Part shown: positions 1 through 10,329 of the stretch, in pieces
Layout: each line of letters opens with the position of its first letter
Numbering within the stretch: the first letter of the stretch is position 1
The notes under the pieces: model-generated
What the model was told of the DNA's origin: nothing
Databases searched by the model: none
Seen by the model: the letters and a program-made list of their open reading frames with translations, nothing else
Translations under genes and position numbers: made by a program
Source: Tetragonia tetragonoides
Lineage: Eukaryota; Streptophyta; Magnoliopsida; Caryophyllales; Aizoaceae
DNA length: 64,000 nt
Direction of reading: 5' to 3'
NCBI GenBank assembly: GCA_038025085.1
Contig: CM076146.1
Coordinates: 18,388,001-18,452,000, forward strand

Positions 1-1070
1 ATTGAGTGCTAATGAGCGCCTATTATATTTGTTGGATGTATTGTTGAATGTGGAATTTTGGGATATCATTTTTACTGCCGAAGTGCTGCCGAATTTTCAT
101 TAGACTTATATCGAGCATGATTATTCTTAATATGCATAAATGTCGTTATCGTCATTATTATTATTATTCATCGTCATGAGCATGAAGTGAAGTAGTGAGC
201 CATGGTCGCGTTGTACCACTAAGTCAACCAATGTAAATTATGTGAATTGAATTGTAAATGAGAATAAGACTCCTGATGGATCCCTGGGAGTAGTCGAGCA
301 CTCGAGATTGTATCCTATTGATAAGTCTAGGGATGCGTGATACCCAAGTTACTTATGGACACCTCGTAGCGTGTTCGGGATGGATCATTCCCCATTTTTA
401 ATTCTCTACGTATCGATTCTTATGTTAGAGATAGTGTGAGTATACACTAGAGTAAGTCCATGGCATGTCAATATCAATCAATGAACAGTATGGGTAATCG
501 CTGTTCTATTTGCACTCTTTTTACTCTAATCAAGTTGGTTTGTCTGTTGGTGTTCGAATGATCACTAAAGCAAGAATTGCATGTAATTAAATATTGAGTA
601 TGCGTGTACTTGAATGTATGACTAATGGGTATGGACCACGTTTATTCAGTTTATCTGATTTTTGTTTTCTTTTGTTTCTTCTCTTTTCTTCTGTACCTTG
701 TTTCCTTCACGAAAACCAAAGTGCAGGTGTTGCTGAGTAAGGACGTGTAGCCTTGGAGATTAATTGTAGGCTAGTTCTCTAGACTTGTTATTCTTTTGGA
801 TTATGGGATTTTTGGTTTGACCTCTACAAGGCAAAGTTGTAATAATACTTTAATGGACTTAAGTTCACTTGATAGACAACTCTGATATTAATGTTTAGTT
901 TGTTTAGATGCTTCATTTGATACCTAGCTTTTCTTTCTGCTTAGCATTTATTCCTTAGCGATAAATGTTGCAGTAACAACCCTCGGGTTAGGGACAATTC
1001 AGTGGTGTCGAGTCATGTATAATGACGTTGATAGTTCCCAGGAAATCGTTGTCAATTCGGGGGTGTTACA
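1..1070 (+). mobile_element. LTR-A copy 1, 3' part of a chromovirus-type LTR
   Basis: This stretch ends in GGGTGTTACA at 1070, the same terminus as four other copies in the window (22647 on plus; starts at 29176 and 50591 on minus). Shared blocks include the run of 'gatccctgggagtag', the 'ggatggatcattcccca' segment and 'gaggacgt..agcctgga', all in the same order. The TG start lies outside the window. It has no coding capacity. The LTR ends about 45 bp upstream of the TATA-like site of the PMD gene that follows. No target duplication can be tested because the other end is missing. Confidence 0.8.
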
Positions 1071-1376
1071 GCGTGCCCAGACCAGCCAAGGCCGCCAACA
1101 CCCCTCGCGTGGGCTGTTTATACAGGGTTTTCGCGAGTTTCTTCTTTGCGTTTGCTTCATTTTTTTCTTTGCTTCATCTTTTTCGAGCTCTCCATAGCCA
1201 TTGTCGAAAGCTCCAAGCTTTTGAAGGTAAGTCAATTCTTGACCATATTCCTTGCTTTTTGTCTTGAACTTGTTTAATTTTTCGCCTAGTTGCTGAATTT
1301 CGGGTTGCATAATTGAATGTGTGCTTGTTTATTGAGAATCTGACACTTGAAATTTTCATTTGTAGAGAGATAAAGC
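1071..1376 (+). promoter_or_regulatory. Probable promoter and 5' UTR of PMD gene copy A
   Basis: A GC-rich block (1071-1112, containing CCAAGGCCGCC) is followed by a TATA-like GTTTATACAG near 1116 and a T/C-rich leader. The same layout (GC-rich block, TATA-like site, pyrimidine-rich leader) precedes PMD copies B and D. A possible leader intron ends at TGTAG near 1365. This is inferred from layout only. Confidence 0.4.
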
Positions 1377-2717
1377 ATGAAATATTTTTCCATGTCACCC
1401 AAAGGGAAGGGGAAACGTCCCATGACCGAGGAAGAGGAAAACCGTGACCTCTTTCGTACCGGGTTTCCATTATCTCGGATACCTCCTTCGCACCATTCAG
1501 ACCGGGCGACTCTATATCAGGACTCGTTCATGCGTTTAGACTGGTGTTCGGCGGAGGCTTGGAATCATAGTATGCTGCTGCTCGAAAGACAGAGTCATCT
1601 GTCCAACTTACATCTGGTATGTTTCTGACTTCTTCGGTCTTATTCAGTTTGTTTATTTTGTACTGAAAATTTGAACTGTTAGTGCTCCGGCACAAGAACA
1701 AATTGGGATTGTACTGGATTGGCGGTCAGCTGTATGTAATACTTGTGTGGAATTATTTGGGCTGAATTTGTAGTATATGGGGTGTTGAGCAAATTTTTGT
1801 TTGTTGGCTAGGGGGTTGGTGCGTATTTGCAGGCTCATGGGTCCACTTAGAACTGGGCCATGATGTTGGATACTTTTTCCGAGAGGACAAGGGGCATAAT
1901 CCGGGCTTCGAGTTTTGAGTACTTTCTGTCTGTCGTCCCGTCTTGTCATTCTGGGGATTCTCAGGTGGTTTTCTGCGGGTTATTAGAGAGATTTTGGGAT
2001 ACCAGGAACACCTTTCATACACCTTTGGGAGAGATGTTCCCTACTCCTTATCAGTTTGCCGTATTGACGGGCTTGTCCTTTCGAGGGCGTCCTCTACGGT
2101 ACGACGCGAGCTACCATCTGCAGGCGGATAGGTTGCTTAAACTATATGGGCCTGTCGCCGCTTTCTTTGAGAGGGACCGAGTCTCCTTGCCGAAGTTATG
2201 GGGGGCCTTGACTGTGCAGGGGCTTACCGAGGATCAGCAGGCCAGAATCTTTTTGGCCTATCTGTTGGGGGCGACCATTTTTTCCCAAAAGAAGAGTGTA
2301 TGCTAGGTCGGTTTTCTGATATGCTTGGACGATTTGACCAAAGTACATGAGTACAATTTTGGTGCTCCCACTTATGCTTCTTTGGTGAGATGGCATCATC
2401 AGGTTTGCAGGCCTAAGGCGACGAGTCAGAGGGCGTCTATTACTGGTCCTTGGAGGATACTGGAGGTAGGCATTTTTTTTATTCCTTGTGCATATGCATA
2501 CTTTGTAGTAGACTTGTATCTGATTGTTCCCGCTTGTATTGCAGTTATGGTTTTTTGAGTATTTTCTAGCTTTCAGTCCTCATCGTCCTGGTTTGAGGAT
2601 GTTCACACTAGGTGCACGGTGGGTTGGTAGAGACAGCCATCCGTTTTCCTCTTTGGAGGATTTTCGGGTTATTTTTGAGAGTCCGGCTGCGTCAGAGGTA
2701 TGTCGTCCTTGACTTGT

Positions 2718-2787
<70 letters not shown>

Positions 2788-4200
2788 TTTTTTTTTTCTT
2801 CATTTGTTGTGAATGAACTTGTACTCTGCAGGTGATGTGGACCGCTTTTGACGACATTCCTGGGGTCCAGTCCTATATCACCACTAAGTCCTTCAGGGTG
2901 TCTACTCTACGGGCGGTGTTTGACGGGCCGTTCAGCTTTGAATGGTACTTGGGGGACCGTCTGACTCGTCTGATATATCCACGCTTGGGTGGCCATTTGG
3001 TTCCAGAGGACCCTCCTATGACCATGTTTTTCCTGCGCAGTTTGAGCGTGACTGACTTGACGGTCGTTATTAGGGGTGCTGCGGCCATGCAGTTCGTTCA
3101 GCCAGAGGTTGATGATTTAGACCGTACATCGGTATACTGAGCTTACTGCTCGGATCGCTTGATGTTGGACCTTACTTCTGAGGTAAAATCTTGATTCATG
3201 TTTTTTAGTTGTATATGTAGCATGCTGACTTTTGTGTCTTTGTAGGCGGATCGTGCGGTTCCTCCGGGACACAGGAGGTCCCGCTCTAGAGTCGCTCGTA
3301 GTCAGCCCCCAAGCGTAACCTTACCGAGTGCTTAGGTGATGTATATTGGTGAGAGTGGGGGTCGTACAACGGAGGAGTTTCCCCTACATAGCGCTGACGG
3401 AGAGGCGGTAGAGAGCTTACCTTTGCCCGATGATTGTGTGGTGATAAGTTTTTATCATTTGTTGTTTTCTGACTTGTGTTGTTTTCAAATACTAACTCTG
3501 TCTCTTGTCTTTTTTTGTAGCTGAATCGGGAACAGACCTTGTTGAAGAAAGGATATGGTCGGGTGATGAGCTGAGGGAAGAGTTCTCGATCCGGGACTAC
3601 CAATGTACGTGCAGTTTTTTCTTTTTGTTTAGCTAAGTGGAGTGCTTAGTTTAACATTCTTGTATTGATTGTATCCAGATGTCGTAGTCTTCGTCTTCTG
3701 TGGGACCCTGACACTTATCAGCGAGAGCTTCTTTGGCCAGTAGACCGTCTCTTGCTCGTTCTCCTACTGTGGTGGTGACCAGGCCTCCTATTGCTGAGGT
3801 GCCCGGACCTTTTAGGCCGCACCTTCCTGTGCCTGAAATGTTTCCCACAGCGAGTTTCCAGCCCTCTTTGAGTAGTAGACCTATCATGAGTCTCGTGACT
3901 GGAGGTTGGGCAGATGCTCCCGAAGGAGGTGTGGCCGAAGCTGGGCCTTCACATCAGAATGTGGCTATGGATTTTGCTACCCAAGCTAAGGAGAGTTTCT
4001 TCGGACCGGGGCTTTCGGCGGGTACCCCCATACATGCGCCTATTTTGATGGACGGGACATGAGACCCAGTTATAGCAGGCTGATTTATAGCTCGTTCAGC
4101 ACTCAGGGCGTTTTCTACTACTCGGCCGGGAACTTCGGTCATGGGCTTGTCGTTTGAAGATGAAGCTGATAGCAATGACAATGATGACCCAACTGAGTAG
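1377..4200 (+). pseudogene. PMD (aminotransferase-like plant mobile domain) gene copy A, multi-exon, decayed
   Basis: Seven exon-like blocks are separated by GT-AG introns: about 1377-1616, 1833-2465, 2545-2697, 2832-3182, 3247-3440, 3521-3604 and 3680-4200. The second block holds the PMD core: LERFWDTRNTFHTPLGEM followed by an 'LTGLSFRGRPL' segment, the family pattern around 'tFhlp.GEmt.T..d...l.gLp..G.p'. The first exon starts MSPKGKGKRP, a short basic N-terminus shared with copies B to D. The last exon is Pro/Ser-rich and ends in an acidic tail. There is a frameshift near 2306-2325 and in-frame stops in the fourth, fifth and last exons, so it is not functional. It lies antisense to the pol genes of T1. 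PMD proteins are known both as host proteins (MAIN/MAIL1 group) and as transposon cargo; this copy is cargo. Confidence 0.8.
2720..2781. repeat. (TA)n microsatellite in a PMD intron
   Basis: About 31 TA units sit inside the third intron of PMD copy A, between donor 2698 and acceptor 2831. They produce spurious Tyr-Ile ORFs. Confidence 0.95.
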
Positions 4201-4580
4201 GGTAGGTTTCATTTGTAGATTCTGGCCTTTGAAACTCGAACTCCTGTTTTTATGTACTTTATATGATATGCATGCTATTATGACTCGATTATGCTCGTCT
4301 AATGTCTAAGTATGCAACATGTTATGCAGTAAAGAGTATGACAAAATTTAGGGAATATAATAAAGAATAAGGTAAAAGTTGCAAAAGAAAAAGCAGAAAT
4401 TACACACATTATACCCCCTAAAAAAATAATAAATAATAAAAAAATAAAATAAAATAAATAAAATAAATAAAACTAAGAGAGTCTTGGGCCTGTAACCGCT
4501 TTGTACTTTTCGAATTGGGCTCGAACGCGTGCAGAATGGACTAATCGAGCGGACGAGAATAGGAGAAAAAGCGTGCTGGG
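4201..4580. other. Spacer between PMD A and DUF7745-like A
   Basis: Noncoding, AT-rich. It includes an A-rich low-complexity tract (about 4404-4470, units of AAATAA/AAAATA). It probably holds the 3' end of the PMD gene and the distal promoter of the next gene. No ORF is supportable. Confidence 0.5.
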
Positions 4581-4838
4581 CCGAGGTCAGGGCCGCTAGT
4601 GGTCCTGGGCAAGGCCGCTAGTGGCTCTGGGCCGTTGCTGAGGGTCGCTGGCGGCCCTGACCACGGCCGCTGATGGCTCTGGTTTTGGGCTGTTTGTGAG
4701 TTTCTGATCTTTTCTGGCCCGACTTTTAGCCTATAAATGGGATTTACGGGATGTCCAATGTCGCATGTCTTTTCAAATTTCAGCTCCCCAAATTTCTCAA
4801 AGCTTTAATCTTGGCGAAATCTTTTGAAATCTGTTCGA
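4581..4838 (+). promoter_or_regulatory. GC-rich promoter of the DUF7745-like gene A
   Basis: At about 4581-4690 there are four imperfect copies of a GCCGCTAGTGG/TCGCTGGCGGCCC block. A consensus-like TATA (CCTATAAATGGG) follows at about 4731, and the gene begins about 100 bp further on. The same kind of block precedes the TATA boxes of the Tat LTRs (for example 13340-13420 and 33780-33930, on minus). Confidence 0.5.
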
Positions 4839-6179
4839 TGCCTGGTGCAAAAATCTGACTGTGGAAGATAAACTGGAGCTGGCTCCATATCATATATCAA
4901 CCCTGTTGGCTTTAAAACCAACTGAAATTCTGTGGCCCCTTCTTCGATCTGCATTGAATTTTGGGGTCCACACTTGCATGTTTTCCGTTTTGGCAACTCT
5001 GAGTTATGCCCTTTAACAGAAGAATTTGCTGCAATTACTAACATGTCTGATGTTCCTCCTCCAGCTGTGCCTTATTTGAGGGACGGTTATAGTAATAATT
5101 ATAAAAAATCTCTAGGCTTGTTGTCTGCAGAAGCCAAAAGCATGATTCTTGGTGTCGATGTGGACTTAGTTCAAATCTGTGAAAAGTTTGCTTCCTCCTC
5201 TGAGCAGGATGTAATATTTAGGCGTTGTCGTCGATAGGCCTTTGTACTCTGTTTGTTAAACCGCCTATATTATGTTAATGCAGAATCATCTAATATGGGT
5301 AGAGCCTCGTTGTTGGGAGTGGTAGATCAAATGGCTGAAGGGCACTCTCCTTTGCATCTGGTTGTAGGAGAAACCATTCTAGGGCTTGACAGGTTAAAAG
5401 TTTTGCCCAGGGAATCCTTTTCTGGCAGCCCCCTGGTGCTCCAAATCTGGTTATGCGAGCTTCTAAAGTTGATAGAGTCACCAGAAAAGATGGTTGCTCG
5501 TACCCCTTAAGCCTGGAAGAGGAGAACTTATACCGCGGCTAGCTTTCTAGTTAGGAAAAGGTTGTATAATGAGAAGACCCTTGCTAAATGGGATGCCTTT
5601 CTCTATGCTGGACCTGCTATCCGTTGGTATGTACCTTTGTGGGGTTTGACTTCTTTGGTTGCTCGCTGAAAATTTATTCCATACACTAGGATAGTAAGTT
5701 TGTACATGAGTACATTTTTCTTCCCTTCTAGGGTCATGAGGAAATATGGGTCGAAGCAGGTTATCCTTGTCAGGATACTACGAGGCAAACCACCTTGGCT
5801 CTAACAACTGACTTTGTTCAAAGCTGGAGTGCATACTGGCGGCAGGGATCGTTGGATAGTACCACGGTTAATTGCCCCAACTCAAGTTTCTAAGACTTAC
5901 TTAACCTGGCTTTCCTGCAGTGATGGAGAAACAAGGCGCGCCCTTCGTCATGAGGAGTGGAACCAGCTAGTACCTAGGTATGACTCAGGAATAGAAAGCA
6001 AGAAAAGAAAGGGAGGGCCTTACCAGGAAGGCTATCATGTTATAAAAGAGACAAGCCCCCAGCTCAACGAAGCGATCATAGGTCGTCCTCAAGCCAAGGT
6101 CCTTCAAAGAATAACTCTTTCACGAAGGCTTCTAAAGGGAAGAAGGATTAAAGTAGTTTTCTTTAGAAAGCAAGTCTAG
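4839..6179 (+). pseudogene. DUF7745-like extra gene A of Tat element, decayed
   Basis: The region encodes, across frames, an N-terminal segment LTVEDKLELAPYHIS, then HLHVFRFGNSELCPLTEEF (from about 4980), then GETILGLDRL and WLCELLKL (about 5370-5470), and a Lys/Arg-rich tail. The 'VFRFGxxELCPLxEEFAAI' signature matches plant retrotransposon-associated proteins of the DUF7745 type; the family number is from memory. A frameshift lies near 4960 and stops occur at about 5235 and 5508, so it is not functional. It runs toward, and antisense to, the integrase of T1 (stop at 6432), and follows PMD A in the same direction. The homologue at 25996-27164 has introns at sites where this copy has none. 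Confidence 0.65.
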
Positions 6180-6431
6180 TTTTAAAAAAAGTAGTAAGAA
6201 TCTGTTTAGCTTAAACCCTCATTAGTTGCAGTTTTTTTTGTAACCTTAGGAAGTTCAAATGATGCAATGTAATCTTATTCGTTCAGTTTGAATAAAGATT
6301 GTCCTTTTTTGAATGAGTTGAATGGAACTTTGGATTGATTTTGGCCGGGCCCCTTAAAAGGGTTACCTACGTATCCAGTGTGGAATCAGGCCAGCGTAGT
6401 TCGTTCAATTTTTTTTATTTTTTATTATTAT
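6180..6431. other. Junction between antisense gene and pol, with conserved 37-bp motif
   Basis: No gene. At 6366-6402 there is a motif beginning CCTACGTATCCAGTG and ending CCAGCGTAGTTC, with CTACG...CGTAG inverted ends. A near-identical motif is at 36748-36786 in the other Tat mosaic, also on the strand opposite to gag/pol. T-rich runs flank it. The role is unknown; 3'-end formation for the convergent transcripts is one possibility. Confidence 0.6.
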
Positions 6432-7580
6432 TTAGATGTAGCACTTCTTCAGTTGATCCATGTTGGTGAGCTGGATGAACTCGATGCCATCAATATCCAT
6501 AAGCCGGACTGCACCTCCTGATAATATATCTTTGATTATGAACGGACCAGACCAATTTGGTCGAAATTTGCCTCTGGGGTTGGTAGCTGGTGCACGCAAT
6601 TCCTTCCAAACTAAATCGCCTTCTTTCAGATTTCGAGGTCGAACCTTTCTGTTGAACGCTATTGCCATGCGTTGTTGGTTCATGTATGAGTGGTCTTGAG
6701 CCCGTAGGCGCCTTTCACCCATGAACATGAGTTCGTCATAACGGGCTTGCATCCATTGTGTTTCCGAGAGTTCACCTTCTAAGGCTATACGCATGGAGGG
6801 TAGTTGGATCTCTATGGGTATTACGGCTTCCATCCCGTAGACTAGGGAATAAGGTGTAGCTCTTGTGGATGACCTTATGGATGTTCTATACCCCCAAAGT
6901 GCAAATGGAAGTTTTACGGGCCAATCTTTGTAATTTTCTACCATTTTGTCGATGATGGCTTTGAGGTTCTTGTTGGCAACTTCTACTGCGCCATTGGTTT
7001 GGGGTCGGTAAGGGGATGATTTGTGGTGCTGGATTTTATAGTTTTTCAGTAGGGTGGCTGTTTCGGCTTTGAAGTGGGATCCATGGTCACTAATGATTTC
7101 ATGCGGAGCACCATATCGGCAGATTATATTGTTCCTTATGAACTTGGACACTTGTTTGGATGTGAGGATGGCATAGGATTGTGCTTCAACCTACTTGGTA
7201 AAATAGTCTAGGGCTACTAGGATGTATTCCTGTCCTCTAGAGCCCTTGGGGGCGATCTTACCAATGATGTCGATTCCCCATGCAGAAAATGGCCAAGGGG
7301 ATGTGAAGTTATAGAGCATTTAAGGTGGCATATGCTGTAGGTTGGCATATATTTGGCATTTCTTGTACCTCTTGACATAGTCGTAGCAGTCTCTTTCCAT
7401 GGTGGTCCAGTAATACCCCAGTCGTAGGAATTTTCTAGAGAGCATTCGACCTTTCATGTGCGGCCCGCACACACCATTGTGCACGTCATCTATGATTTCT
7501 GCGGCTTCTTCGGCGTTCACACATCTGAGGTTGAATCCATTGTGGGACTTTTTGTACAGAACCCCCTTGTATTCTATGTA
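6432..7580 (-). pseudogene. Tat T1 integrase, with stops
   Basis: One reading frame runs through the region, with stops at 7320-7322 and 7191-7193. It begins with an HHCC zinc-binding region (HNGVCGPH ... CYDYVKRYKKCQ; one expected Cys appears to be Tyr). Next comes the catalytic core with WPFSAWGIDIIGK (first Asp), SDHGSHF (second Asp) and SPYRPQTNGAVEVANK (Glu). The C-terminus holds the DLVW...GKFRPNWSGPF segment seen in gypsy integrases. The length matches a complete integrase. The TAG at 7191 sits where the family has Trp in 'FTKW', a TGG to TAG change. The enzyme would insert the cDNA; this copy cannot be made whole. Confidence 0.9.
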
Positions 7581-8773
7581 TTATTGTGCCGCTAAAAGAC
7601 GGATGGCTCGTTGAGCTCTTGTTGGTGCATTAGGAGGGTACGTGCCTTTGGTGATGTAGTTGAAAACATCTTGGTACCAAGAATCTTCTTCAATTGGAGC
7701 TAGGATTAGGCATGTGTCAAGGTTGTTGCAGAAAGCCGGTTCATTTATTCTTTGTATACAAACAGGCATCATGCTAACAGCATCGGGTATGGTAATCAAG
7801 GATGCTAGCTTGGACAGGGCGTCCGCAAATTGGTTGTCCTCTCTGGGTAGGTAAGTGAATGGTACTTCTTCAAAGTTGTCGAGTACTTTATCCAAAAATT
7901 CTTGGTAAAGTGTCGGACTTTCATTGTGAACTTTCCCTTTACTGGAAACTTGGTTGATGATCAGTAGAGAATCTCCATAAACTTTGAGTATCCTAATGCC
8001 TAGGCCTACAGCTGCGTGTAAGCTGATGATGCAAGCTTCGTATTCAGCCGCATTGTTAGTGACAGGAAAATCCAATTTCACAGAGATGGGAGTATGAGCC
8101 TCGTCTGGGGATACCAAGAGTACTCCAGCACCATAGCCCTTTTGGTTGGATGCTCCATCAAAGTACATTTTCCAGCAGTTCTCCTCAATTAGAGCCACAT
8201 CTTCGTCTGGAAAGTCATATTGCTCGTGGTCCTTGGCTGTGTGAGTGGGGTGCTCGGCTAAGTATTCTGAAACTGCATGTCCCTTGATGATTTTTGTAGG
8301 GTCAAACTTTAGATCGAATTCAGATAGCAATACTGTCCACCTCGCAATTCTTCCACTTAAGACTGGTTTCTGAAAGATATATTTGAGGTGATTCATTCTT
8401 GATCTTACAAATACTGGGTGATTAAGCATGTAATGTCTGAGCTTCTTTGTTGCCTAAACTAAAGCAAAACAAGTTTCTCAAGGCTTGAGTATCTGGTTTC
8501 GTAATCAATGAATTTCTTGCTCAAGTAATATATGGCTCGTTCTTTGTCTTCTATGGTTTGGGCTAGCATAGCCCCCATGGCCTTATCAGTCACTGTCAAG
8601 TACTAAAGGATTAGTAGTATGCCTTGCTTGGGAGGAGCAAGGATAGGTGGGTTGGCCAGGTAGTCTTTGATCTTGTCGAATGCTTCCTAACATTGGTCAT
8701 CCCACTCGATTTTGACCCCCTTCTTCAATTTCTTGAATATGGACCCACATGTGATGGTGAACTTTGATATGAA
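7581..8773 (-). pseudogene. Tat T1 tandem RNase H domains (gypsy RH and second aRH)
   Basis: The upstream part (8773-8260) contains the tail of the gypsy RNase H, with PVLSGRIARWTVLLSEFD near 8345. It is followed by a second, independent RNase H from about 8195: WKMYFDGASNQKGYGAGVLL, NNAAEYEACI and later REDNQFADALSKLA. The DGAS, AEYEA and D/ALSKLA motifs give the acidic catalytic residues. The doubled RNase H is the hallmark of the Tat lineage. There is a frameshift between RT and this block (about 8480) and a stop at 7581. In the element it would degrade RNA in the RNA-DNA hybrid. Confidence 0.88.
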
Positions 8774-9685
8774 TCAGCTAATGTATTGAAGTCGACCAAG
8801 GAACCCCCTAATTTCTGTTTCATTTTTGGGTGGTGGCATTTCAACTATTGCTTTGATCTTGGATGGATCAATTTCAATTCCCCTTTCACTGAATGCATAG
8901 CCCAATAACTTGCATGACGTTACCCCGAATGCACACACTTGGGGATTCAGTCGGAAGTTGTACTTGCAAAGCCTCTCAAAGAACTTATGGAGCGCCTGAA
9001 TGTGTCCATCTCGACATTCTGACTTTACAATCATATCATCCACATAGACTTCAGCCTCTTTATGCATCATGTCATGCAGCAAGGTTGTGGCAGTCCTTTG
9101 CCAAGTTGCACATGCATTCTTAAGCCCAAAGGGCATGACCCTGTAGCAGTAGGTCCCCCAAGGCGTTATGAATGTTGTTTTGCTCATGTCATCTTCAGCC
9201 ATTTGAACCTGGTTATATCCTGCGTAGCCATCCATAAATGACAAGAGAGCGTATTCAGCAGTGTTGTCTACCAAGAGGTCAATGTGTGGTAAAGGAAAAT
9301 CACCTTTTGGGCTAGCTTTGTTGAGGTCCCTAAAGTCGATGCACATTCTGACTTGGCCATCTTTCTTTGGTACTGACACCATATTTGCTATCCATTCTGG
9401 ATAATCTGGTACCACAATAAACCCGGCTGCGAGCTGTGTGTGTACCTCTTCTTTTATCTTCGGCGCCCATTCTGGTCTGAGGCGTCTCAGTTTCTGCTTG
9501 ACTGGCTTAGCATTAGGGTACAAAGGGATCTTATGCTCGGTTATGCTTTTCTCGGTACCTGGCATGTCTTTGTAGGACCAGGCAAAAACATTTGTGTATT
9601 GTTTCAAGAGTACAATAAATTGCTCATGTTCCTATTCAGTTAAGGACAATCCAATTCTTACTTCACTACGTTCACTGTCATTGCT
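8774..9685 (-). pseudogene. Tat T1 reverse transcriptase
   Basis: The ORF from 9607 gives a near-complete RT: DMPGTEKSITEHKIPLYPNA at the start, then WIANMVSVPKKDGQVRMCID, SFMDGYAGYNQVQM, FITPWGTYCYRVMPFGLKNA and the active-site box EVYVDDMIVKS. It ends with the thumb-like GYAFSERGIEIDPSKI and RGFLGRLQYIS. The catalytic Asp pair is intact, but a TGA stop ends it at 8774 where the family continues 'YISRF' (CGA to TGA). The frame upstream of 9607 also carries stops. It lies between the gag region and the RNase H region in the standard Tat order. Confidence 0.92.
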
Positions 9686-10329
9686 TTAATTGATTTTTTC
9701 TGTTTCCTCCACAATAGAGGTCTTTTGTTCATGATTAGTTATTGGTTTTAACAAATCTTTAGGCAACTCATTTTCATCATTGGGTTTATCAATAGCTAAA
9801 CAAGGTGGAAAATAATTAGAAAGATTTTTCATTTTATTGACATTGGAATCATAAACAACAAGAAAGGGGTCGGAAGATCCCTTCATATTGACACTAGACT
9901 TAGAAAGAGAAGATGGGGCATTCCTCGTTCCTGACTCGACCTTAGGACCTAAACTAGACAATGACTAAGACTGAGACTCGGAATCAGATTCTTCACCATT
10001 GGTCCTTCCACAATTGTTATTGTGACCTTGCGCCCATCGAAGCCAGTCCAGCTTACTTCTTTACGCCATCCCATTGTGACATCTTCAGCAGTATATATCA
10101 AATCCGCTGGATTGACATTGCGGTATTAGAGAGCCATTACTTCTTCATTCATGGTGGGAGCTTCAGCCGTTCTAGTCTCTTGGCCAAATAGGAGACCCAA
10201 CATTTGATAGCCTAGTATCTTGGTCCAACCTTGCTCTGCTGGATTAGAGGGGTGGTGTGCCTCCTCGTCCAGTTGGTTGCAGTCTTGGAAAATCTCAAAG
10301 CCTGGGTGCATGACTTGGGCTTTCCTATT
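9686..10329 (-). pseudogene. T1 linker between gag and RT; protease not recognisable
   Basis: Three broken minus-strand segments (10311-10126, about 10125-9962 and 9961-9686) read through without a clear aspartic protease DT/SG motif. The first contains GFEIFQDCNQLDEEAHHPSN and GYQMLGLLFGQE; the last is Ser/Lys/Asn-rich. Tat elements carry a protease in this interval, so it is either deleted or too decayed to see. I do not assign a function. Confidence 0.5.

Noticed and set aside
8774..9607. RT as an endogenous pararetrovirus
   Set aside because: An integrase, LTRs and a Tat-type double RNase H are present; no movement or coat protein is seen.
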